DNA of 64,000 nt from Limonium bicolor (GCA_023374045.1 CM041782.1:184096925-184160924); one strand, 5' to 3'. Positions 1-13,400 are shown, numbered from the stretch's first letter. Notes: generated by a model from the sequence alone, not told the origin. Program-made: numbers and translations.

Positions 1-1466
1 TGTCTAGGGATGATTGACTCTGTCGAGGTGATAGGCTATCTCTGCAACACTCCGATGTCCCAACAAATCTTAATTAGTTCATTGACCGGTCCTTGTACAA
101 CAAACCCTAACTAGCAGAAATAACAAGCCGCAAAATATGCCCAAGTAAATTCAACCAATCGCATTATTAACAATTCCTATTGGAGACAGATTAACCTATA
201 GGCGACACACGCTTCTAGTCGTTAACTCGTTTTGACTTCCTATGTCTAAAACCTTGTCTCAACACCACATTTCAACAAGAGACTACAAATATCACTTTAA
301 TAATTGTACGAGAAGATTAAAGAGCATTAAGGATAAGAATCAAAATATTGCATAGATAAATTATAGTGGAAAGCTTACATAACACAATTATATAAAATAG
401 GCTCGCTTCCCAACCCGGGAGGCTAGGTTTATTACTCACACATAAGTATAAAAACAGACATCATAAATAAGATAGACATTAAAACAGAGTAAAGTTTGAG
501 GAAAGAAAGAACTCAATTTGGGGAGAGTTGTTTCGCTTCCGGGCTTGTCTCCGTGATTATGCCGACCTCAAAACGATGACAAACGGGTAGAACGAAGAAT
601 AACGAACAAACTGGCAAAAGTAGACTGTGCCCGGGTATGTTTCAGCCGGACACAAATCCGGATGCACCTGTCTGGGTCTAGGTTAGCCGGACACAAATCC
701 GGACGTAGCTATTTTAATGGAGTTCGCGTTTGGGTTTGTGCAGAGCTTCGTTCTGCATTTGGTTTTCTGGAAACAAGAGCGTAAGGCTGGTTTGGTGATG
801 GAAAAGGATGAAGAATGGAGTATGGATGGAGGGAGAGTGAGTTTTAATGAGCGTTGATGAGCTTTGGATTCAGGAAGGGATGATGAAGAAGATTGAAGGT
901 GCCTGGGTTTTTATAGAGCAGAGCAAAGGAAGAAGATAAGGGAAGATGGGATAGAATGTAGGTGGTGGTGGTAGATGGATAGAATGTAGGCGTCATAGAT
1001 AAGAAAAGAGGAAGGGCGGCACCGAAAGTTACAACACGTGAAATCTGAAATTTTGGCGCCACATTTACACGTGTCCGGATTTGCATCTGATTCTGGCTCA
1101 TCCAGACGTCTCACATCCGTTTCGGCATCCGGGAAACGGACACATAAGTCCGGATTTGCGTCCGGGTATTTCTCATCCGGAATTGTGTATTTTTTCCTTG
1201 TTTTTTTGCAATTTTCAACTGGGCTTAGATTCTTCGTTTTAGCTCCGTTTCACTCGCCCTTTGTTGTGTTGGAAAGCTTCTGAAGTAAACTATGTGAATC
1301 CAAGACTTTTCACTACATTTTATACATAAAATGTATCAGTTCATATCAAAACATAAATCTAAGGAAAAACATACGATAAGTGAGAAATACGACAAGAATT
1401 GTCATGAAAATAGGAAGAATTATAGCCCTAAAGATAGATGTTTTTCGCAATTATCAAACTTCCTCA
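1..1466 (-). mobile_element. Athila-like (Ty3/Gypsy) LTR, left end cut by window
   Basis: This is the terminal part of an LTR of a minus-oriented Athila-type retrotransposon. Near 1335-1400 it has the same run (about ataaacct then aaaaacatacgataagtgag) that ends the intact Athila-derived LTR at 30165-30200. It is followed at 1461-1487 by the same tract that follows that LTR: read on the minus strand, a GAGGACAAGCAAAAG element and a purine-rich AAGTGTGAGG polypurine tract. Inside, the word CCGGA-CACAAA-TCCGG forms short hairpins at 646-661 and 687-702, with related copies at 1074-1190. The exact LTR edge is uncertain by a few bases. The short ORFs here are not genes. Confidence 0.7.
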
Positions 1467-1487
1467 CACTTAGCTTTTGCTTGTCCT
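1461..1487 (-). other. Polypurine tract of Athila-like element
   Basis: On the minus strand this is a purine-rich tract directly next to the LTR edge. It has the same context as the tract at 30272-30289 of the better preserved Athila-derived element: aagcaaaag followed by taagtg. It would prime plus-strand DNA synthesis in an active element. Confidence 0.55.
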
Positions 1488-1904
1488 CAAGTAAATAAAG
1501 AATAAATCTATCTATAAGGCCGTAGTATCGAACCTCAGGATCAAACAGATGCAAACAGGAAGTAAGTAGAGTGACAATCAAAAGAATAGTTCTGCTCTTG
1601 GTTGTAGGTTTTCGCAATCAGTGAAAAAGAAATGATTTTTAAAAAGCATAGATAAGTTAGATTACAAAATCTGAATATAGATTATCTTGGGATCTTCCAC
1701 CATTCTTTCTCCAAACCTTTGGATGACAAGGGGTGTGAAGTAACGCCTTATTCTGCGATACCTTTAAGCACCACGTACTCATGATCAAAAACAAAAATTC
1801 AAATTGTAATTAACTTTTTTCGCATGCATAGACATTCTTCTTCAAGATGAATACAAAATAAACGAGTAATTGCGAATTTGTAGAGTTATGGACTTATGAA
1901 TATA
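1488..1904. other. Residual internal sequence of Athila-like element, no gene
   Basis: No coding region is recognisable. The position next to the polypurine tract suggests 3' untranslated sequence of the Athila-like element. Where it gives way to element A (about 1905) cannot be fixed by eye. Confidence 0.4.
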
Positions 1905-2942
1905 GGGCTCAGTTTGCCCCATTTTTTCATTGTTGTCGACATATTGTAGACTGCTTATTAGCAGCGAATTATTGCTAACCTCGTTCCAATATGATAGTGT
2001 TACCCACGGTCTTTTCATAATTTGGAAACGGAGGTATCATAATCGGCGTGGTAACATCGATTGTAGGCGTGCACGATTAGATCTTAGTAGTATATTCTAT
2101 GGTTGGATTACTAACGTACATGCACGTATCTTCTCTCACTCGGTTTGAGGTGTAATATGACATTTGCTATCATTAGTACTTAGTGCTCTTTGCACTAGCC
2201 TCTGTAATACTGAGATGTACTAGCCTTTATGTCTACGGAGATAATGCTTGTCATCCGTGTCTCCAGGTGGTCTTGTTCCGAGGAAATGTATTTGTTGTAT
2301 TTCTTTGCTACTTACTTCATGTTGATGCATGTTATCCTCTCGTGTGTCCGGCTAGCAACAATGTTCGTATGGTTCATCCTTCTTTCTCCCAAGGGAATCC
2401 ATTTGTTGTGCTTGGATTAAAGTTCTATCGCTTCAGCCTTCATTTCTCTTCCTTCTATGCGAGGTTTACACGACTATTTCCACCCACGTATTTCTTGCTA
2501 ATGGCTGTTCGTGATGGTCGCTTCTATGCATACCATATCCTAGTCAGTTCGACGGTTATTAGTTATCACAACATTTGTTTCTCGCTTAAGGCATCCGCTA
2601 GTATACTAGCTCTACCTTCCTTTATTGCGTAGTCATGTGTTTATGTTCACATTATTTGGTAGGTTCCTCTGGACATCAAGAATTTGCTTGATCCCTATGA
2701 GGTTTTCACATGTTAGTCACCCTTTTAATGGGTTTGCATGTCTATGTCATTAGCGTTCACGACCTTAAGAGGTTTCATTGTCTTCACCATGCATTAACCA
2801 CTCCGCTGTGGAGTTACGTCACTGGTTGTATTGTATTCAAGGTTCTTGGCTCCTCTAGCCCCGTTAGTTTAACTGAGGCTCTTCTCGTCCATATTTGAGG
2901 TAATTGGCTTCACTGGTCTGCGTTTGCATTACTGACCTTGAC

Positions 2943-3150
2943 ACGGAGTTGACTACTTCTTGTGTTTCTTACACTACTTGTCTACATGCATGGGGTACCC
3001 TACTGATACATTACTACTTACCTGACTAACTCACAAATGAGTCTGCCAGGCCCACATGCTCCTACCGGAATGCGGTCGTCCCACGTCTCATTTTGTACAC
3101 TCGTAGTGTCCGTCACACGGTTAGTGAAGTATTCTATTGTCAATCTCCCT
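2943..3150 (-). repeat. Conserved internal block X (copy in element A)
   Basis: The block is alignable by eye with 22269-22475. Shared stretches include cggagytgactacttc, tggggtacc, cctgactaactcacaaa, gcggtcgtcccac and gtgaagtattctat. It is conserved between two diverged elements but has no open frame. Confidence 0.7.
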
Positions 3151-4226
3151 TTTAATGGGTATCCTTGGTGTCATCTGATGTTGATTAGTTCGTGTTATCA
3201 GTCATTTTGTCGTAGGTGCTTTTGCCCTAGTGGCATGGACTGGAAAAGGTGGTTAGAGGTGATACTTCGCTCTCTTGGACTTGTGTGTTTCTAGTGGCGT
3301 ATTGGTTGTGATACTCCTTTCTAAAGGTAGTACTCTGGGTGTTAATTGGTTACACATTCTATAACGATTCGCGTTTACGACTACAATCGGTTTAGGTAAA
3401 ACTCGTGTTAAAGTATGGTATCTTCAGTCTTCTATACATCACTTTCTATAATCTGCGGTTGAAGGTGTTCGGATTTTAAGTTAGTACTAGAGGTTAACAA
3501 AACTTTCTTTTCGATTGATTAACGGATCACCAATTCGTGGTACTGGTAATTGTTTAACTGTCACCGTATTCGGTTCATGTATTTAGTGCAACATCTGGGT
3601 TATGGTCATGTCGTGTATCCTTGTACATAACGTAGAAAGTTTTCTTGCCTTTGTCAGTTCGTTAGTGACAGATCATACGGACACGATTTGGATCACCTAT
3701 TCTTTAGGTATTCTGTGGTAGAATTACCGCTGGGCCTTCTAGTTGGAAGTATGTGCTCCTCACAATGAAATTTGCTCTTGTGGTCTTGGAGACAACTTAC
3801 CTTAGTGTTGATATACAATTCATATTCCCCTAACCCTACCAAGTTTATAGGTAGGTTCTCATTTCGTGCGTTTCTCTGGGGTTCATTATAAAGATTTGGG
3901 CACTGCTCTTTCCTTACAAATAGCGGTGTTGCTATAGTTTAGAAAATTGGCTGAGGGTACTTAAAATTGTATTTATAGGAGTGTATTACTCAATTTGTAA
4001 TCAGTTGATTAACATGCACCATGTTATAGTTATCCCAAGCATTCTCATATAATCGACTATATTCCCAATATTTGTGGTGTCGTTCAAAGCATTTATCCTT
4101 TATAGGATACCCTAGATAATCTTCCTATCAATTTACACAATACACACCTTACACCTATTTATACCTTTATACTTTATCTCTATGTTAGAACTAAAAATAG
4201 ACACCTGTTCAATTCAAATTTATTCG

Positions 4227-4520
4227 TGACCACTTGTAGGGAGTTTCAGGAACTTTTCAACCCCGACGTGGTCAGCGTCGGTGTTGAATTATCCCCTCCC
4301 TCCAATTTGTGTTTGGTTTTCCCTTAACCTGACCAGGGTCAAGTTCGACCTCCCACGTCAAATATCAAACAACCCCAAATTTTCCATTTCCAAATTTTAT
4401 CTTATCAAGACTTTCATTACGTGATAAATACTCATTATAAAATTAATTCTTTACTCTCAAACCACTCACGATCACATCGTACACCCACAAACAACCCATT
4501 TCACTATTCATGGAACTAAG
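4227..4520 (-). repeat. Conserved internal block Y (copy in element A)
   Basis: This matches 19170-19420 in order. Shared stretches are gaccacttrYagggag, tcaaccccgaygtg, caagttcgac and atggaact.gtcc. The same position relative to the polypurine side is not kept, because block X precedes it here. Confidence 0.6.
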
Positions 4521-6708
4521 TCCCATTGGTTATGACCAATTAGTTTATCGGGGAGTTAATTCTCTTACTTGATCTCACATCAGTTTCACACCGAGTCATA
4601 TATTGCATTGCTTGTATTAAAATTTATATTATATTGGGGTTTTAATTCCATTGGGATTTATACATTCCTTTACTCCTATTCACGTACTTGGGTCATCGAA
4701 ATAGACATATGCTCGTACATGTTCATGTGAATGGAGTAGGCCATGTGCCTCATAACAAGTCGGGTATCATTTAGCTTTGTGGACAAGAATATATAGGTAT
4801 ATCTTTCCAACATGTAGCTCTTCTAAATTACATCGACACTCTCAAATTTCCAGGTTTTTAAGCCCCATAATATATATGGGTAGCATTTAGTAACGCCCGT
4901 AGTGTGGTGTTTAATTGAATCCGTCTACCATGTAGCATGTTAGCTTCAGATGTCTCTATAATCTGATTCTTCTCCGGACTTCAGATCATCGGTTCTTTTC
5001 ATCATTATTTAGGAATTCAGCATTATCACGCATTGTGATGTTATCTGGGATCCTTGTTATTTGATTCGGGTGTTTGTCCCGTGTTTATCATCGATGGATG
5101 TGTTATCTATAATATGTAATAATTGGTGTTGCTTGAAATCCTATTCGGCTCAAACTATCGAATTATAATGGTTGTCAGCCTCTCCATGGATTGGGATCGG
5201 GTTAGTACATTAGGTACCTGTCCCATCTCCTTTCGTGTCTTGGGGGTTTCTAAATTATGCGTCCATTGCAAGCCTAAGTACACTACGTGTAACTCACTTC
5301 TAAATCTTCTTCGACGTTTAATAATTACTCCTCTCTGGTCTCTATCTTTGGTGTTTCGAGTTCTCCCTCATTGATAGTTTTCTTGTTAATGGTTAGACTT
5401 TCCCGAGTAGGGTCGTGCCTGGTCTAATGACCCGGTGCACCTTGCCCGTATACTCTCATCTTTCATTCATAGGCTTAATTGGTGTGTGTTGAAAGAATGG
5501 GTAGAAGGTACTTAAAAATGCTTTGAAGATGTGAAAAGATTTTGAAAATGTGGAGGGTCTTTTCCATGGTAGGCAATCTAGGAGTCTTTATGCATCGTGT
5601 GTATTACGGTTTAGGTGAGTGTATTACGTTTGTTTATTCTTCTTATGAAGTCAATATAAAGTTGTAGGGTTACTTGTCCCGCACTGAGCGTTAGGTTCAG
5701 TGCCCGGGTATCCTAAAAATTCAGGTTTTTGCTCCTTGCGAGGAGGTTCTCGTTAATCTTTCCTTCACCTTCGCTCATGCATTCGTCCTTCTCGCATTGT
5801 CAGGGGTTATGTGACCCTTTTCCTCTTTAGGTATTCACTTATTGTAGTCTCGGAGGGTATGGTCCATATGCATTTGTAGTCGTCTACCGTTGTAGGTCAT
5901 TGTTGTCTTTCCGAAACAGTTCATTATGGTAGCACTTGTTGTAGCAAGTGCGCCAAGCAGGTTGAATTATTATACAGTGCTTGTCTACTGCGGTATGCAT
6001 ACGCTTCCATCTTCACATATTCACTAATTTTGCTGGCCCTCTTTTTTTATTGCCGTTGGTATGGTGTTCCTTCGCTTAGTAGGGTTCCACTATGTTGTTA
6101 CTGAGTTCGATTAGTTCCCTTAGATAGTATGCTGTAATCGGGATTATCTAGTTCTTAGTATTTCATGCATTCAAGTTCTGGTTCCGCGTTGTCAATGTGA
6201 TATTTCATGGCGGCCAGGTCGGGTCTTCTCGATAGGAGGGAACTTTTCATCTCCATGTGATCTTCATTTGTCATTAGTCCCCGGGATGAGGAGGGTGGGG
6301 ATAGGCCTTCAAGAATGTCTGTTTCAAGTGGTTTACTGGTCGTAGTTATGGTCATAGAAGATTGGTATAATGGGAACGACAGTCCTCTCGTGGCTTCGTA
6401 TCCCTCATCTCTACTTTGTTCGTCTACGTAGCGACGGTGATTTACTTAGCCGTGTAATTATACGTATATCCTTCGTCTTTTAGATAGTACTTCAAGGGTA
6501 GTCGATAAGTACATATAAGGAGTTTGTGATCTGCGTATTTACAACCTTTCTACATTCATAGTGCCTTTACAGGCCAACACTCAAGTATATTTTGCATTTC
6601 TAGGAATTTCCTAGTGACAGATCCTCACCATGTTTCCCCATGATAAGTCCTATGCTCACTGTTCCTTAGTCCTCATCTTAAACAATGTCTTCTTGTTACT
6701 AGTCTCGT

Positions 6709-6730
6709 CATCAGAGCGGAGATACCACTT
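6709..6730 (-). other. Damaged tRNA-iMet primer binding site of element A
   Basis: On the minus strand the sequence next to the LTR reads TGGTATCTCCGCTCTGATG. The intact counterpart in B keeps GGTATCAGAGC, the usual complement of initiator tRNA-Met. In A only TGGTATC remains before the match breaks. This looks like a short deletion between repeated TATC words. Confidence 0.5.
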
Positions 6731-9700
6731 TTTGTAACACCCCCGTCTATTAATCCTAACTCTCACCATAATCGCTTCACAACATTAATTAAAAATACAT
6801 TAATCACAACACTCACAGCGTAACACTCTCACTAACTAGGCGGGTGTCACAACCATCCATCCGTCCGCTTAACCATCCATCCGCAGTGATGACGAGGTTA
6901 ACATATAACTCATGATATATCCACATAACTCTAAGAACCTGTGAGCAGCTATAAAGATTCAATTATACATCGATCATCACTTGACATATCTATTACAATG
7001 ACATAATCAACGATTCCTCCTACACATATCGTCTAGTCAAATTTAAGGCCATACCCAATCCCGTACTCCGGCATCAATCAAGGTACACCTGCAAAAAATA
7101 TGGTTGCCAAAAGGCTCAGCACGAGGCTGAATATGTTGAACTATATGATCCTAATTGCCTTTAGGCCACATGAGTTAATTAGTCGTCTTGATTAGCATGC
7201 TATTCAATTTTCGTGCGGTTCCAGGTTACAAGTATATATAAAAGACTGTAAAAGCAGAATGAAAGCACGCAACAGTTCACCAAGTAATCACCACAAACAA
7301 CATACTAATAACCATGCACTATAGTCGCCAGATCGAACTCGTAATCGCAAGTTCGTTATTCAATCGTCTGGAGCCCCGCTCCCACCAACTCTCTCATCAT
7401 CCTTTGTGTGTCACGTTAGATGGACAATTCCCCATTAATACAACACCAAGTTTTAGTTATTATTGGACAGTAGTCCTATTGCCAATGATTCAAGATCATT
7501 TGGCTTCCCCGACGTCTCGTGAGAAACGTCCGTGTGGCCCGAAGCCGTGTACCTACGTTAGAACCCAACGCCAACGATCTAAGACGATCATCGGATTCCT
7601 CAACGAGGGGATCCATGCCTGGAGTCCCCTCTGGTGATCACACTGCGCAACCTGCTGGAACGGATGCAGATCAAGATTTCTCCGTACATATATCACACCG
7701 CCTCATGAACCACCATTTCTCCATAGTTAAGTGTTTTACCCTACTTATCATTATTAGTTGTAAGTTCATTGGAGAATACGTTTTTATTTATTCGATGCCT
7801 CGTAGGGTCTTACACATACCTAGGAGAGATCTAGGTTATATTCATGTTCTGTGCCAATGCTCTGAGGTTGGTATTACCGAACTTTTCTTCCTAAGTTTTA
7901 AATCTTAGGTAAATTGAATAATATAGACAGTGTCGTACTTTATTGTGTTACCATCCTTGTTCGTATCGTAGTCGATTAATAATTGATATCCATAGCCAAA
8001 GGCGTTCGCGCACCGGTAATTAGACGCTAAATAATCGAGCAGATAACATTTCATAAGCACATGCATTTTCAACCATATCATCTTAAGCAATTAGCACACA
8101 GATGTCTGAACTCAAAGAATCCATCAGGGTTCAGACCATAGAATCCAACATACCTTACACCGTTGTCGCCCGCGTGATAACCCCCACGTAGGCTCTAACA
8201 CTCACAGTGCTCATGTCTACCCACTCGTATCTCTGGTATACACATTGTTCTAATATCAGTACGTATATACGTATTCGTATTTACTTAACTAACCTAGACC
8301 TACCCGTACTTCCAACCCGTGTCTAAGTCTTAATTGACCTCTTGTTTATCTCGAGGGTCGTTAGCCTTAAGGGTTTAGATTTCAGCCACTCGTTATAGTT
8401 TACGAGTGCGTAGTTGTCGCTACTGTAATATTACTTATCACATGGAAGTTTCGTTCACGTTTTGTTTGCGTATTGACGGTTTACAGGCGTATAGAAATAA
8501 TGTTACATTGTATGCATGACGTTTAAACATTTCGCTATAAAAACTGGTTCGTGTAGTTATTTTATGTAGGTGTACGGGCTTATCTATATATACAAACAAT
8601 TACGTATATATTATAGTTGTAACTATACGTCATTGTTTATGTACTGTTCGCGTGCATGTAAAAATATTACCCCACTATAAACATTTACAATACGGTTGTC
8701 GTTACATTTACATTCCCACTCATAATAGTGTAATCTCGTATGTGGCTCGTTATGCACATTATATCCTCGTGCTATGTTACGAGTTCACATGATAAAATTA
8801 TTATTGAGCCCCCTCTTATAATATATTCTTTCATACTTAATATAATGTCTCATTACGTCACCCAAGACTTTATAATATACAGTATGTTCAAACTTTAAAA
8901 TTTTCCAAACAGCCTATATATATATTGTCAGTAACGACAGTCTCTTCCCCACATATTTTGATTATTTATAAATTCACCCCATATATTTTAACCACACCAA
9001 CTCTAATCTTATTAAATTATAACTAAGGTTTCCAAACATTATTATATACATATAATGTGTGTATAATTTCCGAATAACCCAATATTCTTCCAAAAATTCC
9101 TATGTCATCTCTTATGTTTTGTTTATTTACAAAACCACCCCATAGTCCATACTTGTTATATTATTTACCTTATTAATTTATAGCATAAGGTATCTCAACA
9201 TCATATTATACATACGTTTGCATATATATATTTGCGGATAATCCCTCAGCTTATTCAAAATAGATTGTTCACCCACATCTTCCTCTTAATTACATTATAG
9301 CCCCATTTATTTTATCAACTTCCATTTTAATTACTTAAACCCTTATATTATATGCCTTAATTATCTAATCCTCATTTTAACCCAAAATTTTGATGAAATT
9401 ACAAGCTGACCCCTAGGGTCTTTAAATTCTGTTTTTATACCCAAATATTTTGGTAATTAAGTTTTATACCCATGAGTTTTATAATTGTTACACCCTAATA
9501 CCTAAACTATATATTATAATCCTTAATTAATTTATGTCATTAACTAAATCCCTATATCTTTCCAGAGTTAGATATCAACCCCTTAAATATTAGAATTTCC
9601 ATTTTAAGCCCCAAAGTTTTCGGTAATTACCTTACCTACCCATAAACCTTATAATTGTTACATGTTAATACTTATACCATATATTATACCCCTTAATTAA

Positions 9701-9860
9701 TTAATTAATTCTTCAAACACCCCAAAATTCTCTAAAATTCCAAACAAACCTCAAAGGTTCCCACATTTACATTTTGATCCTTATAATCTCGGTAATTACA
9801 TATACTCCCCTAATCTTTTATAATTATTGTTTTTGCCTTAATATTCTTTAAATGCCTAAA

Positions 9861-10112
9861 AAGGGAAATTTCATTAGATACCCCTGAGGTTTGAGCGAAT
9901 TTCACAAGATACCCCTAAGGTTTCATTTTCATTATGAGATACCCCCGAGGTTTCATTTTTTTACGATATACCCCTGAGGTATATCATTTTCATTACGATA
10001 TACCCCCGAGGTTTCAATTTTTTACGAGATACCCCTCTGTTCAGATTCTGATATATTATATTTTTCATATCCTAATTTTACCCTCGCACCATATACCCCA
10101 TAATAACCTCAT
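9861..10112 (+). repeat. Left inverted-repeat arm made of tandem GAGGTTT units
   Basis: Five to six copies of a unit ending gatacccc(t/c)gaggtt alternate with cattttcatta or catttttttac spacers. It ends in taccctcgcaccatataccc, which is mirrored at the inner edge of the right arm. Confidence 0.8.
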
Positions 10113-10784
10113 GAGTTTATGGTCAATTTTGTTTAAAATTTAAAATATGAACAAAATGCACATAAAAATTAAAGATCAATTAAAATTTTAATTCAATTTA
10201 AAAAACATAAATAAAAGTATAAAAAATTAGAATCATGAAAAGTTTAAAATCAATAGAAATGACTAAACAACAAAAAATAATATGTTTAGGAAACTTATAT
10301 TGTCACATTATTTACAAAAGTATTATAGCGGTGACTTAAAATTGTAAATTGTTATAACAATTATATTAAATACAAAAAATATTTAAATAATTTTATTAAT
10401 TATAGTATGAGTTTATTAACAAATATATTATTTGATATCAATAATCACAAGAGAAATGATCATATTTTATGGTTTTTATACTTTATTTTCTAATTTAAAA
10501 TGATGATTTTTTCTATGTATTATATGAGATTGTTGCTTTAAATATTCTTCATATTATTGTTATACATTTTTTAGATTTTTAACAATAATCTAGGTAACTC
10601 CTTAACAAGTTATGTTTATTTTTCAAAATAATTTAATTTTAATTTTTTATTCATTTCCTTTTATTAAATTTTTTGTTTATTCAATTATATTCATTTTTTG
10701 ATATTGATGTCAAATTTTATATGAACTTTAATTTTTTTTAGCATTTTATTTAAGTTTCAAATTCAAACAAAACTTTGACTATAT

Positions 10785-11016
10785 ATCCTGAGGTTATTAG
10801 GGGGCATATGGTGCGAGGGTAAAATGAGGAATCTGACTGAGGGGTATCTCGTAAAAAAATTGAAACCTCAGGGGTATATCGTAATGAAAATGAAACCTCA
10901 GGGGTATATGGTAAAAAAAAATGAAACCTCAGGGGTATCTCATAATGAAAATGAAACCTCAGGGGTATCTCGTGAAATTCGCTCAAACCTCGGGGGTATA
11001 TTGTAAAATTTCCCTT
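10785..11016 (-). repeat. Right inverted-repeat arm made of tandem GAGGTTT units
   Basis: This is the reverse complement of 9861-10112 with few differences. It begins at the mirrored gaggttattagggggcatat and ends aaatttccctt. Confidence 0.8.
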
Positions 11017-12059
11017 ATTCTTATCATTTTGATTTGGTCAACCCTCATATGTGGTCAAGGTTGACCACTTAAATTATTTTTTGACCAGCTTGTTATTATT
11101 TACAAAAATACCCACATAGTCTCATAGTTTTACAAATTATCGTTATTTTTATAAAATTCATATTTTATACTTATAAAAATCCCAAAAATTATTCCTTTCG
11201 TTTATTATTGTTATTTACTCCCTAGATTTCTTTTCATTACCTTTCGATCCCCATATATGATTTATTCATCTATTTAGGATGTTTTCCTAAGGTTTTAAAA
11301 TTCGCTTGGGCCATATTAGAAGCTTATAATTATACCAATATTTTCCTAATACATTCCTAAGTAACTATAATTATTAGAATTATGGTTTGCATGAGAACCT
11401 TATACCATCATTTAAATCAATCTAAAATTTATTTATAACCATTTAATGCCCCATATACTTATAACGACATGGCCTAAATATATGGCCTTAAAAATAGCAT
11501 ACTAATTATTTCAAAATAGTATTCAAATGTCTCTAAAACTTTATCATGACCACGGTTTGTACAGAATTTTACCTAAATTCTTTTAATTTTAACTCACAAC
11601 CAAATTAATTACACATTATAACCTCAATAACATGTATATATATATCCGCTCCACTCCATAACTATGTATATGTATATACATCCAATTTTCTTTCCATCCT
11701 AACCCATATCCCTTATCGGTTGCATATTCACAGCTCAAACTTACTACATACATATATTAACTCAACAATGCCCCTCTGTATATACATCATTGTTATGCAT
11801 TATAAACCCAAAACAATACGCCTATGTATATATATGTATATGGTTACGCTTTATCAGCTCCTATGCACGCATATATGTATCAATCTCACGGATTTCATTC
11901 ATACCCAACTAATTAAGTTTTTGGATATTAAAAGAGGGTAAACATCATTACCTTGACTTAAACTGCCAAAGAAAATTTCTTCCCAACTTCACAGCATCTT
12001 CACCGAAGTTCTCAGCCTATATTATACATATGTAACACTGTCAAGATCTTGTATATTTT

Positions 12060-12290
12060 CCAGCTCAGTTATGTACATTGGCTGTGGTTTTCGGTACACT
12101 AAAACAAGCAGGAAAATGCCTCAGTTTTACATTCTGTCGCATGGAACAGGCAGAAGGAAAGCTATTTACATAGCCATGTCTACACTGATTTCCTTACCTT
12201 TGTTTTGATGCTTTTCTGCAGGGACTTTGGTGACCCTTCGGTGCACTAAAACAAGGGGAGAAACCTCAGTATTTGTATGGAGTTTTGAGG
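12060..12290. repeat. Imperfect duplication around ttcggtRcactaaaacaag
   Basis: The phrase ttcggtRcactaaaacaag followed by a cctcagt phrase occurs near 12090 and again near 12237. It is a diverged direct duplication of about 150 bases in the LTR-like region of element A. No gene is seen. Confidence 0.5.
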
Positions 12291-13400
12291 CAATTTGGCA
12301 GCTAAAAAAACAGGGAAACTAAGTTCAGTTTCTGTGAGAAACTCAAGGGGGAAAAGAAAGGCTTAAACAGCCATAACAATGTCGATTGCCCTGATTTGTA
12401 CTTTTTCTTTTTGTGCGTTTTGACTGCAGTTTTGGCTCCACAAGGGGACTGGGGTGGAGCTTCACACATTGACATTAAAGGCAGGAAAAGAGTGTCAAAG
12501 GAATGGCACAAAACAGACAAGGAAGAGAGGTGTTTAGCATGGGTTTTCCTCACCGGTGAAACTCAAGAGAATCTCCTTCAGCTAGTGCAGTCCTCGGCTG
12601 GCTGTGAACCCTCCCCTGATGAGTTCCAAGCTTTGTAAACATGAAGGCTAAGTGAGAAGAAGCAGTTGATTCAATGCCCAGAAGTAACGAGAAGAAAAAG
12701 AAAAAACGGAACAAAAGGATGGAGATATACTCGTGGAAGAGGGAGGGTAGTTCACCGTCTCTGTTTTTTTTTGTTACTTTGCACCGGTTGCTTCCTGTCC
12801 GAGAATTGAACAGGGATGGAGGGTTCACTGGTTTTTTTTTTCTGTTGCTTATTCCCGTGTTATCCTTGTTGTAGTTGTTCGAACATGGAGCAGAGATACA
12901 AACTTTTCTGCGTGGAAAGGAAGGGAAGGAGGAAGATTAAGCTGAGAAGGAGTTGGAACCGCAAGGGAATTGGGGAGAAAAACTGTAACTTTACCGTGGT
13001 TTCTCCTTATCATTCTTTACTGCTGCAGTGGCCGGTCTGGTTCCTTGGCTCTGTTGCAGTTTTATTTTTTTTTTCTTTACTGCTGTTGACGTAGCAAGGG
13101 AGAGCCAGAAGGGTGGAATGAGTTGGCATAGTTGGAGAAGGATGAGCTACAGAGCTCCTTGCTTGCTGGCTACCGAAGCTGACTGCAACAGAGAGGAGAA
13201 GAGTAGGTAGGCGGAAGAAGTACTGGGAAGAAAAAGAGGGCGTGGGAATAAGGGATTGTATTACCGTTCCACTGTCTGATGGGGCATGGAGGAAGAGGTT
13301 TCTGGTGTGGGGAGCAAGCAAGAAAAATGCTATTTTCCGTAATTTACATTCTCACCCCCAATTTATTTTATAACATTACAATGTTACATAATACTCAATA

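Larger units (their letters stand above)
1905..6732 (-). mobile_element. Element A: non-coding internal region of an old giant-LTR (LARD-like) retrotransposon
   Basis: This stretch shares several blocks with the internal region of the complete element B. Block X is 2943-3150 versus 22269-22475. Block Y is 4227-4520 versus 19170-19420. The small block Z, with GCACTTG/CAAGTGC arms, is 5937-5975 versus 22815-22850. It ends at a run of T followed by TGTAACACCCC, exactly as B's internal region meets its LTR. No ORF looks like gag or pol; the longest (2183-2632, 149 codons) resembles nothing I know. Block order is X-Y-Z here but Y-X-Z in B, so this copy is rearranged or composite. The left boundary is uncertain. 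Confidence 0.55.
9861..11016. mobile_element. Mutator-like foldback element with long terminal inverted repeats
   Basis: The two ends, aagggaaattt and aaatttccctt, are inverted. Each arm (about 250 bases on the left, about 230 on the right) is a small tandem array of a roughly 30-40 base unit centred on GATACCCCTGAGGTTTCATTTT. The core 10113-10784 is AT-rich without a gene. Long repeat-rich arms fit a non-autonomous Mutator-like element. No clear 9-bp target duplication is visible (gcctaaaaa versus ttattctta), so the superfamily is an inference. The ORFs at 9934-10143, 10750-10986 and 10824-11006 are frames through the repeat. Confidence 0.65.
6733..13400 (-). mobile_element. LTR-like region of element A, far end unresolved
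   Basis: It starts TGTAACACCCCC, like LTRs B and E. It keeps their early landmarks: a ggctcagcacgaggctgaata segment near 7110 and an agtcgtcttgattagcatgc segment near 7180, comparable to about 14730-14820 in B and 40140-40220 in E. The region 7700-9850 is AT-rich with no gene. 12000-13300 is purine-rich, as the transcription-start side of B's LTR is. I could not find a TTTCA end or a target duplication, so 13400 is only a guide. A Mutator-like element interrupts it. The ORFs at 7314-7908 are not recognisable proteins. Confidence 0.45.

Noticed and set aside
2183..2632. 149-codon plus-strand ORF
   Set aside because: It lies in the non-coding interior of element A, on the strand opposite to the element, with no recognisable domain or conserved counterpart in B.
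7314..7908. Overlapping 107- and 129-codon ORFs
   Set aside because: They are within the LTR-like part of element A, on the opposite strand, without known motifs.
12302..13321. Several overlapping ORFs on both strands
   Set aside because: They are low-complexity frames through purine-rich LTR-like DNA (runs of K, F, S). They overlap each other and have no recognisable family.
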